A stretch of DNA of 64,000 bases from Hydractinia symbiolongicarpus (GCF_029227915.1 NC_079880.1:32605501-32669500); one strand, 5' to 3'. Shown: positions 13,018 to 24,345, counted from the stretch's first letter. Program-made: numbers and translations. The notes: generated from the letters alone by a model not told the origin.

Positions 13018-14125
13018 TCAGGAATGGCGTGCGATCGCACGCGCACATGCCCACACACGCCATGTTTGAATGTTCCTGTGCGATCTTCGCACGCCAAAAA
13101 AAACACTAAATACCTCAGGCGTGCGCTAATCGCACACCAAAATAAATAATGTTCTGTTCAATGAAGGCGCACAGGAATAATATAAAGTGTCGATCGCGAG
13201 TAAAGCTACACATCCTTGAGAGTACGAGTACAAATAAATGTGAGTAAAATAATTCAGAGTGAAAGTACAATGCGAGTGCGAGTAAAATAAATGAGAGTAA
13301 TCAATAATTAAACTACTCGTAAGTAAATCTTTAAAAATATATATCATGTTACTCGCGAGTTATATTAAAGAAAAACAAAGACATTAATTTTAATTCATTA
13401 TTTAATTTTTTTTAATTTAGTTGCTCTTTTGAAACTATTAAATAAATTTTAAAGTTCAACTTTTCCGTCTTTTACTTTTTTAAATCATATGCTTTCGCTA
13501 CTTTCGTTATATGAAATCACTTCCAGCATGTTCTTTCGCAGAAATCACTTCCAGCATGTTCTTTCGCAAGCACAGAGTCAGCATGATATCTAATTATAGT
13601 TATGGTGATCAATTGCCACATGCAGACTGTGCTTTCTGAATACTTTTCAACAATCATTGCTTTACAACTCGGACAACAATCTGCATAGTTTTAAAACGTC
13701 GCCATAGAAACAGGACGTCACAAAGCTTGTTATTGTTTTGTTTAGGGGGAATGTTTTAAGATCGAAGCAACAATAATAACGTGAGGGAAAAAAACAGTTT
13801 AATGTTTAATGATATATTTTTTTGAAAAATATAAAAATAAAAAATATTTACCTCTAAAAAAATATTTACAAAAAAGTTATTAACTGAAAGAGTTTTATGA
13901 CTGTAACTTGCATGTTTTATAATTTTTCTTTGTTCTGTTGCTACGTCACATATTTTTTTTTTCAAAAATAATGAATAATGAACGCATCGCACATTTTAGT
14001 TTCGTCGCAACAAATTACCTGCTTTTCAAAACATGGCTAAATTAGTGTTGCTGTTGCGAGTTCTATGATTATTCGAAAAAAAAATGAAAAAAAATGAGCA
14101 CACGCCATCGCACGCCATTGAAAAT
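13018..14125. mobile_element. candidate non-autonomous element with GGCGTGCGATCGC ends
   Basis: AATGGCGTGCGATCGCACGC near 13023 is mirrored by CGCACGCCATT near 14119, with further GCACGCC-type copies close to each end. The interior is AT-rich, contains a GAGTAAAA-type degenerate microsatellite (13190-13345) and a 26-bp duplication around 13520-13570, and has no gene. Ends are not precise. Confidence 0.3.
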
Positions 14126-15964
14126 TATGCCGAGCGAACAATGCACGCCTCAAAATTATTAAGAAGTATCATGACGTGAGAAGCTAGCACTCTGGCATTT
14201 TTCTTCCTGACGAGGCCTGAACAATTGCTAACTATTGAAGTGACAACCAAATCCTCAGGGTTGTTTTTCACTTTCTGATGTTTGGATGGTGTGTAACAGA
14301 CGAACGTCCTCCCAAAATCAAAAGTGCAAAGGGTCATGGGGAACAGCTCGACAGCTTGATACTAAACAGGAACGTGCATATAAAAAAGGCTTTTAAAGAC
14401 AATTAATTCTGATATATATCACAACCAAATGTCGGTATATGTTAGGGGAAATAGCAAAGCACGGTTTCCTTGTTACGTGGTGTCATTCGTAAAGAGTGGG
14501 CCAATGACATAAATTTTTAGGATTTACATACAGGGCACTTTGGTTACACCTATAAGAGCAAGAAATGCACACATAAAATTTGGTACTTATTACAAAAATA
14601 CCACTGGTTTTGTTTACAAAAGAGAACAGCCTCGACGTTGTTTGATGTTGTTCTTACGGGTAACTTAGCTACCCTATAGCTAGATTTAGGATTAAAGTAG
14701 CATTTATTAATTACTTAATACTCAGTAAAATAGGTCAAGTTTGAATATTAAACTTTTTTGCTATAGCTAGCTAGACTAAGTATGGAAAGGACAAGGCTGA
14801 GATTTTTAGCTGGATTAAAAGTCAAAACTTGAGGAAAATTACATCACATTTTTAAAATTATATTACACATATTTTAGAACACCTGTGGGAAAATTCATTA
14901 TTCATTAAGTTACCCCATATGGGTAATATAATATGGAAGATTTCTTCATAAAAAACCTCAGAAACCTTTTCAAGTGGATTACTTTCACATTAACAAAAAT
15001 TAAAAGTTTTTAAAATAAACTTTTGCGATTTTGTCATTTATTATTTTTTAAATTTCTCGCTGGAAATTTTTAAGGTTTAACATCCATGTCGCACAATAAC
15101 TTTTTCGTCCTTATCATAATGTTATATACATAATCTATGCAACAACTTTTGCAGGAAAATAAAAACACATAAAGAGAAAAAGGTTGTTACTAAAATATTA
15201 TAAATTAATTTCAAACTGATTAGTCCCTGCAGCCATTTTGATGTCAGCAGTATAAAAAACTATGCTAAAACTATACTAAGTAAAAGTCCTATTACTTCAG
15301 TAAAAATTAAAATAATGACTTGAAACTTAGTATTATATATTTTTAGACTGGTTTGATGAAATGAACCCAAAAAAGTTTGCTACTATCATAGTTTCTGAGT
15401 TCCTGAATTTAGCCATTTTTGGAGACGCTGATAAACTGTTTTTGACAGCATATCAATTTTGACAAGCCATGTGCACAGAAAACATTTAAAAGTGATTCTC
15501 AGGATTCAAAATAATTCAAACAGATAAAATGTGTCCCAGGTTTAGGACCAAATACCTTATCTAGCTCAGAGAAAGTGGGAATGTGCTTCTAAAGCACAGT
15601 GCCAATACATAATCTAAATTTTATGCCGTATAAATACAAAGTGGTTAGAAAGTTATTTTTTTGTCCACCTGGATCTGCAACACGTTTCTTGCACTAATCG
15701 CTCAGCCTGGTACCACTCACAATTAATTTTTGAATATCTACAGGAACTTATTATGCAAAATGACTGTATTTGCTTTGCAGTAGTAACAATAGGCTTCATC
15801 ATAAGTCCTGTGAATGTTGGTTTATGAAAAATGTATTATAACTTTAATGCTATAAGCCCTCCACTGGATTTGTAACACATTACACAAGTGTCTTCCGTGT
15901 GACACAGTTTACCCTTTACTTAGGTCTTTCCGCTCCAAGTGAATATTACTTCTGGCTATACTTT

Positions 15965-16090
15965 CCCAAATTTTGTTATTTCATAAAAGAAACCTGAAAA
16001 TCTACAAAAATTTATTTACGAAAAATAGGTTTCCGTTCAATAAAAAAAACCTGAACATTTGCAGAAATTTATTTATGAAATATAGGTTTC
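15965..16090. repeat. roughly 60-bp tandem duplication
   Basis: Two adjacent copies of a unit containing AAACCTGAA, then ATTTATTTA and GAAAATAGGTTTC or a close variant. No coding role is evident. Confidence 0.6.
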
Positions 16091-16851
16091 TGTTTGTTGT
16101 GGCAACATATTTAACCAACACGCAATGCCTTGCATACCTAACTAGCTATATACTGAAGTCTTGACTGTTCACTGTTATGAAAGGTCCAAATAGCTAGCAG
16201 GTAGCCATCTTTATTTAAAATGAAATGAAATGAATAGCTACATAAAAATATATTTAGCTCTTGTACTTTATCACTTAATTATTTAGTAACAAATGTGCCC
16301 CTGGAGTGCTGGCTATAGGTAGCCTAAAATCACAAAATAAATATTATCCAGATCTGACCATCCCTCATCATCAGACATCAGAAAGGCGTTTCTGTTCTTT
16401 ACTTCTCATTGTGGGGTACCTGAAATTCTTGCAAATCCAATGAAAAAAAATTACTTAAGACTTCCTCTTCTTTCCCTTGCACCACTCATGGCATTTCTTT
16501 GCATGTCTTCAGTTCGAAGCCACGATTCCTTAGCTTCCAACCGCGTCTTGTTCAAAAGTTTCAGCGCTAGCCAATATGATGGACAACACCAAGGAACCCT
16601 GGGTAATTTTGAAAAATTGTGGTTCTGCCTAATGATTTTCAGATTTTTGCTGCTGATATCAGCATACTTTAGCCTTTGAGTGCCACACCTCCGTATATAT
16701 AGGAGTTAACTATCTTTAAGAAAGATATAATTTCCTGATTTAGAATTTTTAGCCACAATATTCTCAAAAATTTAGTGCACTTGTTTTAAATAAATGTCAA
16801 TAGTTATTATTTGCAAAGCTTTTTTCAGCCCAGTAGTCAGAACATAACTTC

Positions 16852-16962
16852 CAATCTCATTCCCAGCACCTTCTCTTTTTGACATCCAGACAGAGAGATG
16901 TTCATCTCGCCGTCCCAAAATAGAAAAATAAAACAGGTGCTGCGAGAACGAGATTGACAAGA
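16852..16962. mobile_element. short inverted-repeat MITE
   Basis: AATCTCATTCCCAGCACC at the left is matched in reverse by GGTGCTGCGAGAACGAGATT at the right (near 16936-16955). It resembles the ACGAGGTTG repeats seen near 6300, 7220, 56236 and 57880, suggesting one dispersed family. Confidence 0.5.
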
Positions 16963-17239
16963 ATGTTCTTGTCTTAAGGCAAACTTTGTCTTGGGTTGTT
17001 TTAGTTTTATACCCAATTATTTAGATCCGATTATTTAAGGTTTGGGTTCTTATATTCCTAGCATAAGAATATATGTGTAAATTCTATGTCATTTTAATGC
17101 AATATTTGGAGCCACAATGTTGCTTCCCCTGGTCCTACAGAACCACACCTTTACATGATCAATTATAACTTTCCTTAGCCTTGTGACAAATACAAAGTTT
17201 TCTTGGTTAATCTCACCCGATATAATGTCCTTTATTAAC

Positions 17240-17802
17240 CAGTACGGAATCTTCCCCCGATCAGTTGAGTGTCCCTCGATTAAGTAAACCACTCGATCGA
17301 GTGAGTCAGACCCGGGGGGAATTTTTCATGACCACCCGATTGAGTGAGTCATAACTGGCGGTAAAGTTTGTAAAAGATATCAATATTTCTCTTATATATT
17401 TTGTGTCAGATATGATAAAAAATAAGCACATTTTTCTCTATATAGCTTGCTATACTGGCTTCTTACTAAACCAACCCCAAGCACATAAACTAAAATGAGC
17501 TTTAGAGCCTCAACATGTGCAACCTAGACTGAAAATATGCACCATGTAGTCACTCCAACTCAACTCAAGAAATCATCAATCGGTGAAACAGCACAAAATA
17601 AGTTTATGACTTAGCTATGTAAACAAAAATTATATTGCACTTTTGGCCAGCGGCTTGCCCTTTTAAAAAGCAATTTTAAGCAAGAAAAATACTCACCAGA
17701 TTCAGGTAGGTATCTCCCGATTGGGTGGTTGCGCACTCACTCGATCGGATGATTTACCCCGATCGAGGGACAGTCATCCGATCGGGGAAAGATCCCGTAC
17801 TG
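17240..17802. mobile_element. 563-bp MITE with about 60-bp TIRs
   Basis: The left end CAGTACGGAATCTTCCCCCG matches the reverse complement of the right end (CAGTACGGGATCTTTCCCCG). Both continue through GATCRGWTGA and GTCCCTCGAT to a CGATCGAGTGAGT subterminal motif repeated on each side. The interior is AT-rich and non-coding. No clear target duplication. Confidence 0.75.
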
Positions 17803-18001
17803 TCAACGCAGTACTCTCACTCCTCATAGCATATTAGGAAATTATTGATAAGGTTTATCTCGATAAAAAGACGCCAGGCTAAAACAAGGTAGGAATCTGA
17901 CAAACTATAGCAGTGCAAGTAAGAAGCATTTCTATATTTTTAAAAGTTCAGCTTCACGCAATTTACGCTGTCTCATGTCAGTGCAAGAAAAAATTGTTAA
18001 C

Positions 18002-18117
18002 CTAGTCAGTGGGCAAATTCAAGGGTTCGCCCGTCCTTTATTTACCGCATTTCATGTGTCTCCTGCGGTTACTGTTTTGCTTGACAGACAGATGCATATG
18101 AATTTATAATATAGATT
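18002..18117 (-). mobile_element. degenerate mini-Helitron-like unit
   Basis: Contains the family landmarks on the minus strand: ATAATATAGA-type start, CTGTCTGTC, AAAGGACGGGCGAACC, and a CTAG at the 3' end (18002-18005). It lies in SDAD1 intron 1, 146 bp from the exon 1 donor. Confidence 0.6.
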
Positions 18118-18262
18118 TCACCTTTGATCTATAAATTATTTATATTCGAAGAAAAGATATAGATAGATATCTATCTTTGAGGTGGGAGGTCCCCTTTAAG
18201 GTCCACTAAGCAGGTCTGTGAGCCAAGAAATAATTTTTTAAAAAATCGCCTGAGGAAGTTAC

Positions 18263-18460
18263 CTGAGCTATAAACATTGATATATCTGATACAACTTCTG
18301 ATGGCTTCGACGGGTCCAACTTAAAAATTTCCAGGTTTGACTGAAAATGGCGCCATTGTTGCAAAAATTCTTCTCTGTAAGATTCTGGGTCTCTTTTAAT
18401 TAGATTCTGCAATTGCGCTAGGTTATTAGGAAGGTTGTTACGATTTCTGGAACTCATCAT
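18263..18460 (-). CDS. SDAD1: SDAD1 (SDA1 homolog), coding exon 1
   Basis: Encodes 66 residues of the SDA1 amino terminus: [20 protein letters not shown], then [20 protein letters not shown] and PSKPSE, matching the family start in order and spacing. There are two in-frame ATGs (18460 and 18457); the second gives MSSRNRNN, closer to the usual start. The donor is GCTCAG|GTAACT. Joined to 5712 it continues in phase 0 into the conserved segment before LRMTMCKAL. The inverted repeat of the composite transposon begins about 135 bp upstream, so 5' UTR or promoter sequence is confined to, or shared with, the transposon end. Confidence 0.93.
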
Positions 18461-18596
18461 CAACAAGTGGTCCTGATCTAGCTATAGCTATGTTTGGCTG
18501 CACTTGCATTGTCCCGCACAAGGTCGGGCGAAAGCATTTTTCTGGTTTTACCGCCCGACTTTGAAATTTGTGCCCTACGTGGTGCATGTGTGAAAA
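18461..18596 (-). promoter_or_regulatory. SDAD1 5' UTR / proximal promoter region
   Basis: About 135 bp between the SDAD1 start codon and the outer edge of the composite transposon. It is less AT-rich than its surroundings and contains a short inverted repeat of GTCGGGCG and CGCCCGAC (about 18522-18561). No TATA box is obvious. The assignment rests on position only. Confidence 0.35.
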
Positions 18597-18660
18597 TTGA
18601 AGGATTAATCGAGTACTTACGTATGATTATGGCGCGCCTGAGGGGACAAAATTAAAAAAA
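18597..18660 (+). repeat. left TIR of composite transposon
   Basis: Uninterrupted copy: TTGAAGGATTAATCGAGTAC, TTACGTATGATT, then GGCGCGCCTGAGGGGACAAA. Identical by eye to the right copy across two blocks of 31 and 32 bp. It is followed to 18830 by a poly-A/poly-T tract with no gene. Confidence 0.85.
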
Positions 18661-18914
18661 CCCAAAAAATAAACAAAAAATCTTTTTTCCAAGAAAAAAA
18701 CATTTTTGATATTAAAATATATTAAAAAATACGAAAAAAATTTTTTTTTCGCAATTTTTTTTCTTTTTAGTTGAAAAAAATTATTACTTTTTGCAAAAAA
18801 TGTTTTTTTCTTTTTTTGTGGCACCTGTCAATCAATCAATCAAAATTTCAACAAGTATGACTGTTCGGCATTTTATTTAAAATTTCGCGCAAAAATGAAG
18901 ATGTTAGAAAAACA

Positions 18915-19107
18915 ATGATGGCGGTATATGTTCCACATGTTACAGCTGCAATTACGTTTCTAAATGGTTTAGAAAGAAACAGGTTTTTGCCCTTGAATGA
19001 AATCGGGCAGGAAATTTACATCATTCAGTTTGACGAAATTATATGGAATTTAGCATCAATATACTTAGAGTACTTACAAGTGCCTGATATAAGTGATCGT
19101 ATTCTCG
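18915..19107 (+). CDS. DDE integrase/transposase (IS3EU-like), exon 1
   Basis: Two ATGs in a row (18915, 18918) open a 64-codon helical N-terminal segment ending ...VPDISDRIL, with donor CTCG|GTAAGT. One base is left over, which fits exon 2 at 46062 and gives a smooth join into EVIRSLQNSYEELV. The assignment to the integrase gene rests on position just inside the TIR, phase agreement over the intron, and the helical N-terminal region known in related fish and cnidarian integrase-like proteins. The last base and the donor are supplied by the inserted foldback element, whose end begins GGTAAGT. Confidence 0.6.
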
Positions 19108-22100
19108 GTAAGTCGTCCACGTATTACTTCCTGAATATAAAGGAGATATAGTATTCAACATGTGTTAGACCTATGTACGTTCCCAAGCCTTGTGGAGATA
19201 ATGATGTGCTATTCTCCATAAAGCACAAGTGTAGTAGCCTGTAGTAGAGCGTAGTAGAATGTATTTCTCTGTAGTAAAGCGTATTTCTCTGTAGTAGAGT
19301 GTAGTAGCCTGTAGTAGCTTGTAGTAGAGTGTAGTAGCTTGTAGTAGAGTGTAGTAGAGCGTATTTCTCTGTAGTAGAGCGTATTTCTCTGTAGTAAAGC
19401 GAATTTCTCTGTAGTAGAGTGTAGTAGCGTGTAGTAGAGCGTAGTAGCGTGTAGTAGAGCGTAGTAGAATGTATTTCTCTGTAGTAAAGCGTACTTCTCT
19501 GTAGTAGAGTGTAGTAGCGTGTAGTAGAGCGTAGTAGCGTGTAGTAGAGCGTAGTAGAATGTATTTCTCTGTAGTAAAGCGTATTTCTCTGTAGTAGAGT
19601 GTAGTAGCCTGTAGTAGCTTGTAGTAGAGTGTAGTAGCGTGTAGTAGAGCGTAGTAGAATGTATTTCTCTGTAGTAAAGCGTATTTCTCTGTAGTAGAGT
19701 GTAGTAGCGTGTAGTAGAGCGTAGTAGCGTGTAGTAGAGCGTAGTAGAATGTATTTCTATGTAGTAAAGCGTATTTCTCTGTAGTAGAGTGTAGTAGCGT
19801 GTAGTAGAGCGTAGTAGCGTGTAGTAGAGCGTAGTAGAATGTATTTCTCTGTAGTATAGCGTATTTCTCTGTAGTAGAGTGTAGTAGCATGTAGTAGCTT
19901 GTAGTAGAGTGTAGTAGCGTGTAGTAGAGCGTAGTAGAATGTATTACTCTGTAGTAAAGCGTATTTCTCTGTAGTAGAGTGTAGTAGCCTGTAGTAGCTT
20001 GTAGTAGAGTGTAGTAGCGTGTAGTAGAGCGTAGTAGAATGTATTTCTCTGTAGTAAAGCGTATTTCTCTGTAGTAGCGTGTAGTAGAGCGTAGTAGCGT
20101 GTAGTAAAGCGTAGTAGAATGTATTTCTCTGTAGTAAAGCGTATTTCTCTGTAGTAGAGTGTAGTAGCCTGTAGTAGTTTGTAGTAGAGTGTAGTAGCGT
20201 GTAGTAGAGCGTAGTAGAATGTATTTCTCTGTAGTAAAGCGTATTTCTCTGTAGTAGAGTGTAGTAGCGTGTAGTAGAGCGTAGTAGCGTGTAGTAGAGC
20301 GTAGTAGAATGTATTTCTCTGTAGTATAGCGTATTTCTCTGTAGTGGAGTGTAGTAGCATGTAGTAGCTTGTAGTAGAGTGTAGTAGCGTGTAGTAGAGC
20401 GTAGTAGAATGTATTTCTCTGTAGTAAAGCGTATTTCTCTGTAGTAGAGTGTAGTAGCCTGTAGTAGTTTGTAGTAGAGTGTAGTAGCGTGTAGTAGAGC
20501 GTAGTAGAATGTATTTCTCTGTAGTAAAGCGTATTTCTCTGTAGTAGAGTGTAGTAGCGTGTAGTAGAGCGTAGTAGCGTGTAGTAGAGCGTAGTAGAAT
20601 GTATTTCTCTGTAGTATAGCGTATTTCTCTGTAGTAGAGTGTAGTAGCATGTAGTAGCTTGTAGTAGAGTGTAGTAGCGTGTAGTAGAGCGTAGTAGAAT
20701 GTATTTCTTTGTAGTAAAGCGTATTTCTCTGTAGTAGAGTGTAGTAGCCTGTAGTAGCTTGTAGTAGAGTGTAGTAGCGTGTAGTAGAGCGTAGTAGAAT
20801 GTATTTCTCTGTAGTAAAGCGTATTTCTCTGTAGTAGAGTGTAGTAGCGTGTAGTAGAGCGTAGTAGCGTGTAGTAAAGCGTAGTAGAATGTATTTCTCT
20901 GTAGTAAAGCGTATTTCTCTGTAGTAGAGTGTAGTAGCCTGTAGTAGCTTGTAGTAGAGTGTAGTAGCGTGTAGTAGAGCGTAGTAGAATGTATTTCTCT
21001 GTAGTAAAGCGTATTTCTCTGTAGTAGAGTGTAGTAGCGTGTAGTAGAGCGTAGTAGCGTGTAGTAGAGCGTAGTAGAAGGTATTTCTCTGTAGTAAAGC
21101 GTATTTCTCTGTAGTAGAGTTTAGTAGCGTGTAGTAGAGCGTAGTAGCGTGTAGTAGAGAATAGTAGAATGTATTTCTCTGTAGTAAAGCGTATTTCTCT
21201 GTAGTAGCGTGTAGTAGAGCGTAGTAGCGTGTAGTAAAGCGTAGTAGAATGTATTTCTCTGTAGTAAAGCGTATTTCTCTGTAGTAGAGTGTAGTAGCCT
21301 GTAGTAGTTTGTAGTAGAGTGTAGTAGCGTGTAGTAGAGCGTAGTAGAATGTATTTCTCTGTAGTAAAGCGTATTTCTCTGTAGTAGAGTGTAGTAGCGT
21401 GTAGTAGAGCGTAGTAGCGTGTAGTAAAGCGTAGTAGAATGTATTTCTCTGTAGTAAAGCGTATTTCTCTGTAGTAGAGTGTAGTAGCCTGTAGTAGCTT
21501 GTAGTAGAGTGTAGTAGCGTGTAGTAGAGCGTAGTAGAATGTATTTCTCTGTAGTAAAGCGTATTTCTCTGTAGTAGAGTGTAGTAGCGTGTAGTAGAGC
21601 GTAGTAGCGTGTAGTAGAGCGTAGTAGAATGTATTTCTCTGTAGTAAAGCGTATTTCTCTGTAGTAGAGTGTAGTAGCGTGTAGTAGAGCGTAGTAGCGT
21701 GTAGTAAGTAGAGTGTAGTAGCATGTGGTAGCTTGTAGTAGAGTGTAGTAGCGTGTAGTAGAGCGTAGTAGAATGTATTTCTCTGTAGTAAAGCGTATTT
21801 CTCTGTAGTAGAGTGTAGTAGCCTGTAGTAGCTTGTAGTAGAGTGTAGTAGCGTGTAGTAGAGCGTAGTAGAATGTATTTCTCTGTAGTAAAGCGTATTT
21901 CTCTGTAGTAGAGTGTAGTAGCGTGTAGCAGAGTGTAGTAGCCTGTAGTAGCCTGTAGTAGAGCGTAGTAGAATGTATTTCTCTGTAGTAAAGCGTACTT
22001 CTCTGTAGTAGAGTGTAGTAACCTGTAGTAGAGCGTAGTAGAGCGTATTTCTCTGTAGCAGAGTGTAGTAGCCTGTTAAGAAGCGCAGGGGTTTACAGCA

Positions 22101-22490
22101 GTTAAGCTTCATACAAATAGTTTCAAAAAATATTCTAACTTTTCAGTTAAATTGAACTGGGGAAAACGGCGTTCAAGTGACTACCATCGCCATGATGGTC
22201 TCGCACTATATACAAACGAAAAATTATCTGGACATCTTCCCACAAAAGATTCTTATCAGTACATCAATTGTAGTTGGTAGATAAACAAGCCATGATGGCC
22301 GATTCGCCAGTGGTCATCATAATATCAGAGACAAAGAAACAAATTTAGCAGACACGCCTAAATATTCATTTTCAATTTCACATCTTGTGTTTTACTGCGC
22401 TTACCCAACGAGACATGATCAGTTTGTTTGAGTCTAACAGAATACATCACAAGTAATGTATGTTCCAAATACCATTAGTGAAGGCGAGTG
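19107..22490 (+). repeat. left inverted terminus of the foldback element
   Basis: Composition in order: 124-bp unique outer end; satellite 19231-22076; about 100 bp (22080-22185) absent from the right copy; then about 300 bp from GGTCTCGCACTATATACAAA that is inverted at 39545-39860 with roughly 15 differences by eye. Homology fades near 22490. Confidence 0.85.
19231..22076. repeat. 10-bp-phased satellite array, left copy
   Basis: Built almost wholly of decamers starting GTA: GTAGTAGAGT, GTAGTAGCGT, GTAGTAGAGC, GTAGTAGAAT, GTATTTCTCT, GTAGTAAAGC, GTAGTAGCCT, GTAGTAGCTT. The phase is kept without a slip from 19231 to about 21705 (near 250 decamers), shifts once, then continues. Decamers combine into higher-order units of roughly 90-130 bp. 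Long open frames on the minus strand (722, 655 and 239 codons, rich in Y, T and L) follow from the stop-free decamers and are not considered genes. Confidence 0.95.
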
Positions 22491-22534
22491 ATCAGTATTA
22501 CGTAAGAGATACGGTTGTTTCCGTAAATTAGACC

Positions 22535-22870
22535 CTTGATAAAAATTTAAAAAAAAGCTCCTGTTTTAGAAGCAATCCATACATCTCAGATTCAGTTGTT
22601 TCGGTGGATTGGGCCATTGTTAAGCATTCAGGAAAAAGCTCCTATTTCTAGAAGCAATCCATATATCACAGATGCGGTTATTTCGGTAAATTGAGCCATT
22701 GATAAACATTCAGGAAAAAGATCCTGTTTCTAGAAGCAATCTGTACATAATAGAATTACTTGTTTTGGTGAGCTAGGCCATTGATAAAAATTCAGGAAAA
22801 TGGTCATGTTTCTAGAAGCAATCTATACATAACAGGTTCAGTTGTTTTGGTGAATTGGGCCTTTCATAAC
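22535..22870. repeat. tandem repeat, period 81-82 bp, four copies
   Basis: Each copy has GGAAAAAGCTCCTGTTTCTA, GAAGCAATC, TACAT, a CAGTTGTTTCGGT-like segment and GGGCCATTGATAA. Copies are aligned at 22557, 22638, 22720 and 22802, with noticeable divergence between them. Confidence 0.85.
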
Positions 22871-22904
22871 CTTTTAGATAATACTTTTTGACATTCAATT
22901 TTGG

Positions 22905-23115
22905 CCGGAATATAAAATTTCAGAACAAAAGTTACCGAATTTGGCGCTTGTCTATGATAATATCAGTTAAACGCTCCATGTTTCTCTTGTTTCGTTCAAT
23001 TTTGACAATATAAAACGAATTTTAGACCAAAAATCACCGAAGTCGGCACTTGTCTATGCCATTATCAATTAAGCGCTCCATGTTTCTCTCGTTTCGCTTA
23101 ATTTTGGCCGGAAAA
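22905..23115. repeat. tandem repeat, period 102 bp, two copies
   Basis: CGCTCCATGTTTCTCTTGTT appears at 22972 and, slightly changed, at 23074. It is preceded in each copy by GGCGCTTGTCTATG or GGCACTTGTCTATG and followed by an AATTTTGGCCGGAA-type segment. Confidence 0.8.
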
Positions 23116-23997
23116 TGAAATGTGTCTAAGGTATTGTCACATATACGAACTCTACTTGTCTTGTTTCGATGAATTAAGACCTGAATACTTTTTTATATGC
23201 CGATTATCTCTTGGTTGAAAGAAACCTTTTTTTGTTTCACAACATTAAAACTTGTTAACGTATACCGGAACAAAGTTTTCGGCAAATATGTATCACGCCG
23301 TCTTCGCTAAGGATTAATCTGTTATGCTTTCGAATATAGAAGAATCCGTTTTTTGTGAAACAATTGTTAATATATATTGAACGATTGTAGTTTATAGTTG
23401 TAGAGTCTTGATGAAATCTAGTGGTGTTTGTGTATTTCACAGACTAAAAGCTACTTTCTAAAAATATGCTCATGCACTACGAAAGTCAAAACAATTAGCA
23501 TCCGTGGCATCACAGAATGTTTCACAAAAAGATTGCTACTTCTTTATGAATTGCTTTTTGTTAATATAGGAAGTTTTTTATATGATTACTTCAAAAATAA
23601 TATGATCAAGCTTGTGGTCATCCTTTTTAATATATTACATAGGGAATGATATTGAGACATTCACTTTCCGTTTGATAGCCCATTGTGATTGATTTCAATT
23701 TATTTCCACAAATGAGTATGTATAATACAGTGTCACGTATGAGGTGTGCTAGTTTTACGTATATTATACGTCTTGTATTATTCTAAGAAGCAATTAACTA
23801 CTTGTTAAAAAGGGAAAAATATATATTCTACAAATAGTTGAAATATAGTATAGAGCTATTAGTTTTTCTCTTCTTGATTAAAGTAGAATGAAAAGTCCTT
23901 GCAGGCTAAAAGATTTCGGAACAAATTCAATTTATTTCATTCCCTTTATAGTTCAGAGACATACTTTAATGACTTGACACAAGTTGATAATATAAAT
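23116..23997. other. interior of foldback element, nothing recognised
   Basis: AT-rich sequence between tandem repeats and mini-Helitron units. Short open frames around 23255-23649 have no family signature. No RNA gene or inverted repeat was noticed. Confidence 0.5.
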
Positions 23998-24157
23998 TGA
24001 CTAGTCGTTGATTAGTCGCCCGTCCTTTATATTTACCTGTCGCAGCAAAGTGAATAAAAATATATCGCATTTGATATTCGTGTTTCCGCAACATCATTTT
24101 CTAACTCAGCGGGGGGTCCGCGCAGAGACAGACAGACGACGGCTATTATTATAGAGA
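23998..24157 (-). mobile_element. mini-Helitron-like unit, tandem copy 1
   Basis: On the minus strand it starts TCTCTATAATAATAGCCGTC, has GTCTGTCTGTCTCTGCGC, a GGAAACACGAATATCAAATG-like stretch and AAAGGACGGGCGAC, then CTAG. The terminal stem is degraded. It abuts the next unit directly at a CTAG junction. Confidence 0.7.
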
Positions 24158-24345
24158 CTAGTCGTTAGCCCGTGGAAAAATCCACGGGGTCGTCCGTCCT
24201 TCAAATTAACCCGTTGCAACAAAGTGGACAGAAATATATCGCATTTGGTATTGATGCGCATTTTAAAAATTCGTGTTTCCGTTACGGGACACGGCTTTCG
24301 CGGACACACAGACAGACAGACGACGGCTATTATTAAATAGATTAC
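24158..24345 (-). mobile_element. mini-Helitron-like unit, tandem copy 2
   Basis: Same family, with an intact terminal stem (CCCGTGGATTTTTCCACGGG in minus-strand sense) followed by CTAACGACTAG. The 5' start AATAATAGCCGTCGTCTGTC lies near 24340. It is head-to-tail with copy 1, which fits rolling-circle-type amplification. Confidence 0.75.

Larger units (their letters stand above)
5713..18262 (-). other. SDAD1 intron 1 (12.5 kb)
   Basis: Exon 1 ends in CAG|GTAACT at 18263/18262 and exon 2 starts after CAG at 5713, both phase 0, which defines this intron. It holds many repeats, listed separately, and perhaps a nested small gene (8450-9129). Stretches 9130-11340, 11453-13017 and 14126-15960 show no recognisable coding sequence or repeat beyond short AT-rich tracts such as the AAAAT-type microsatellite near 12466. 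Confidence 0.8.

Noticed and set aside
16440-16679. 79-codon hydrophobic open frame
   Set aside because: No family signature; the slightly GC-richer patch may be a repeat or an unmapped exon but nothing decides it.
18627-18824. 65-codon lysine/phenylalanine-rich frame
   Set aside because: It is the A/T-rich subterminal tract of the composite transposon.
19231-22076. CRISPR-like array
   Set aside because: No constant repeat with unique spacers; units are a continuous 10-bp satellite in a eukaryotic genome.
19171-22112. Long Y/T/L-rich open frames as real proteins
   Set aside because: They overlap each other in different frames and arise from stop-free decamers; no start context, domain or codon bias distinguishes one frame.
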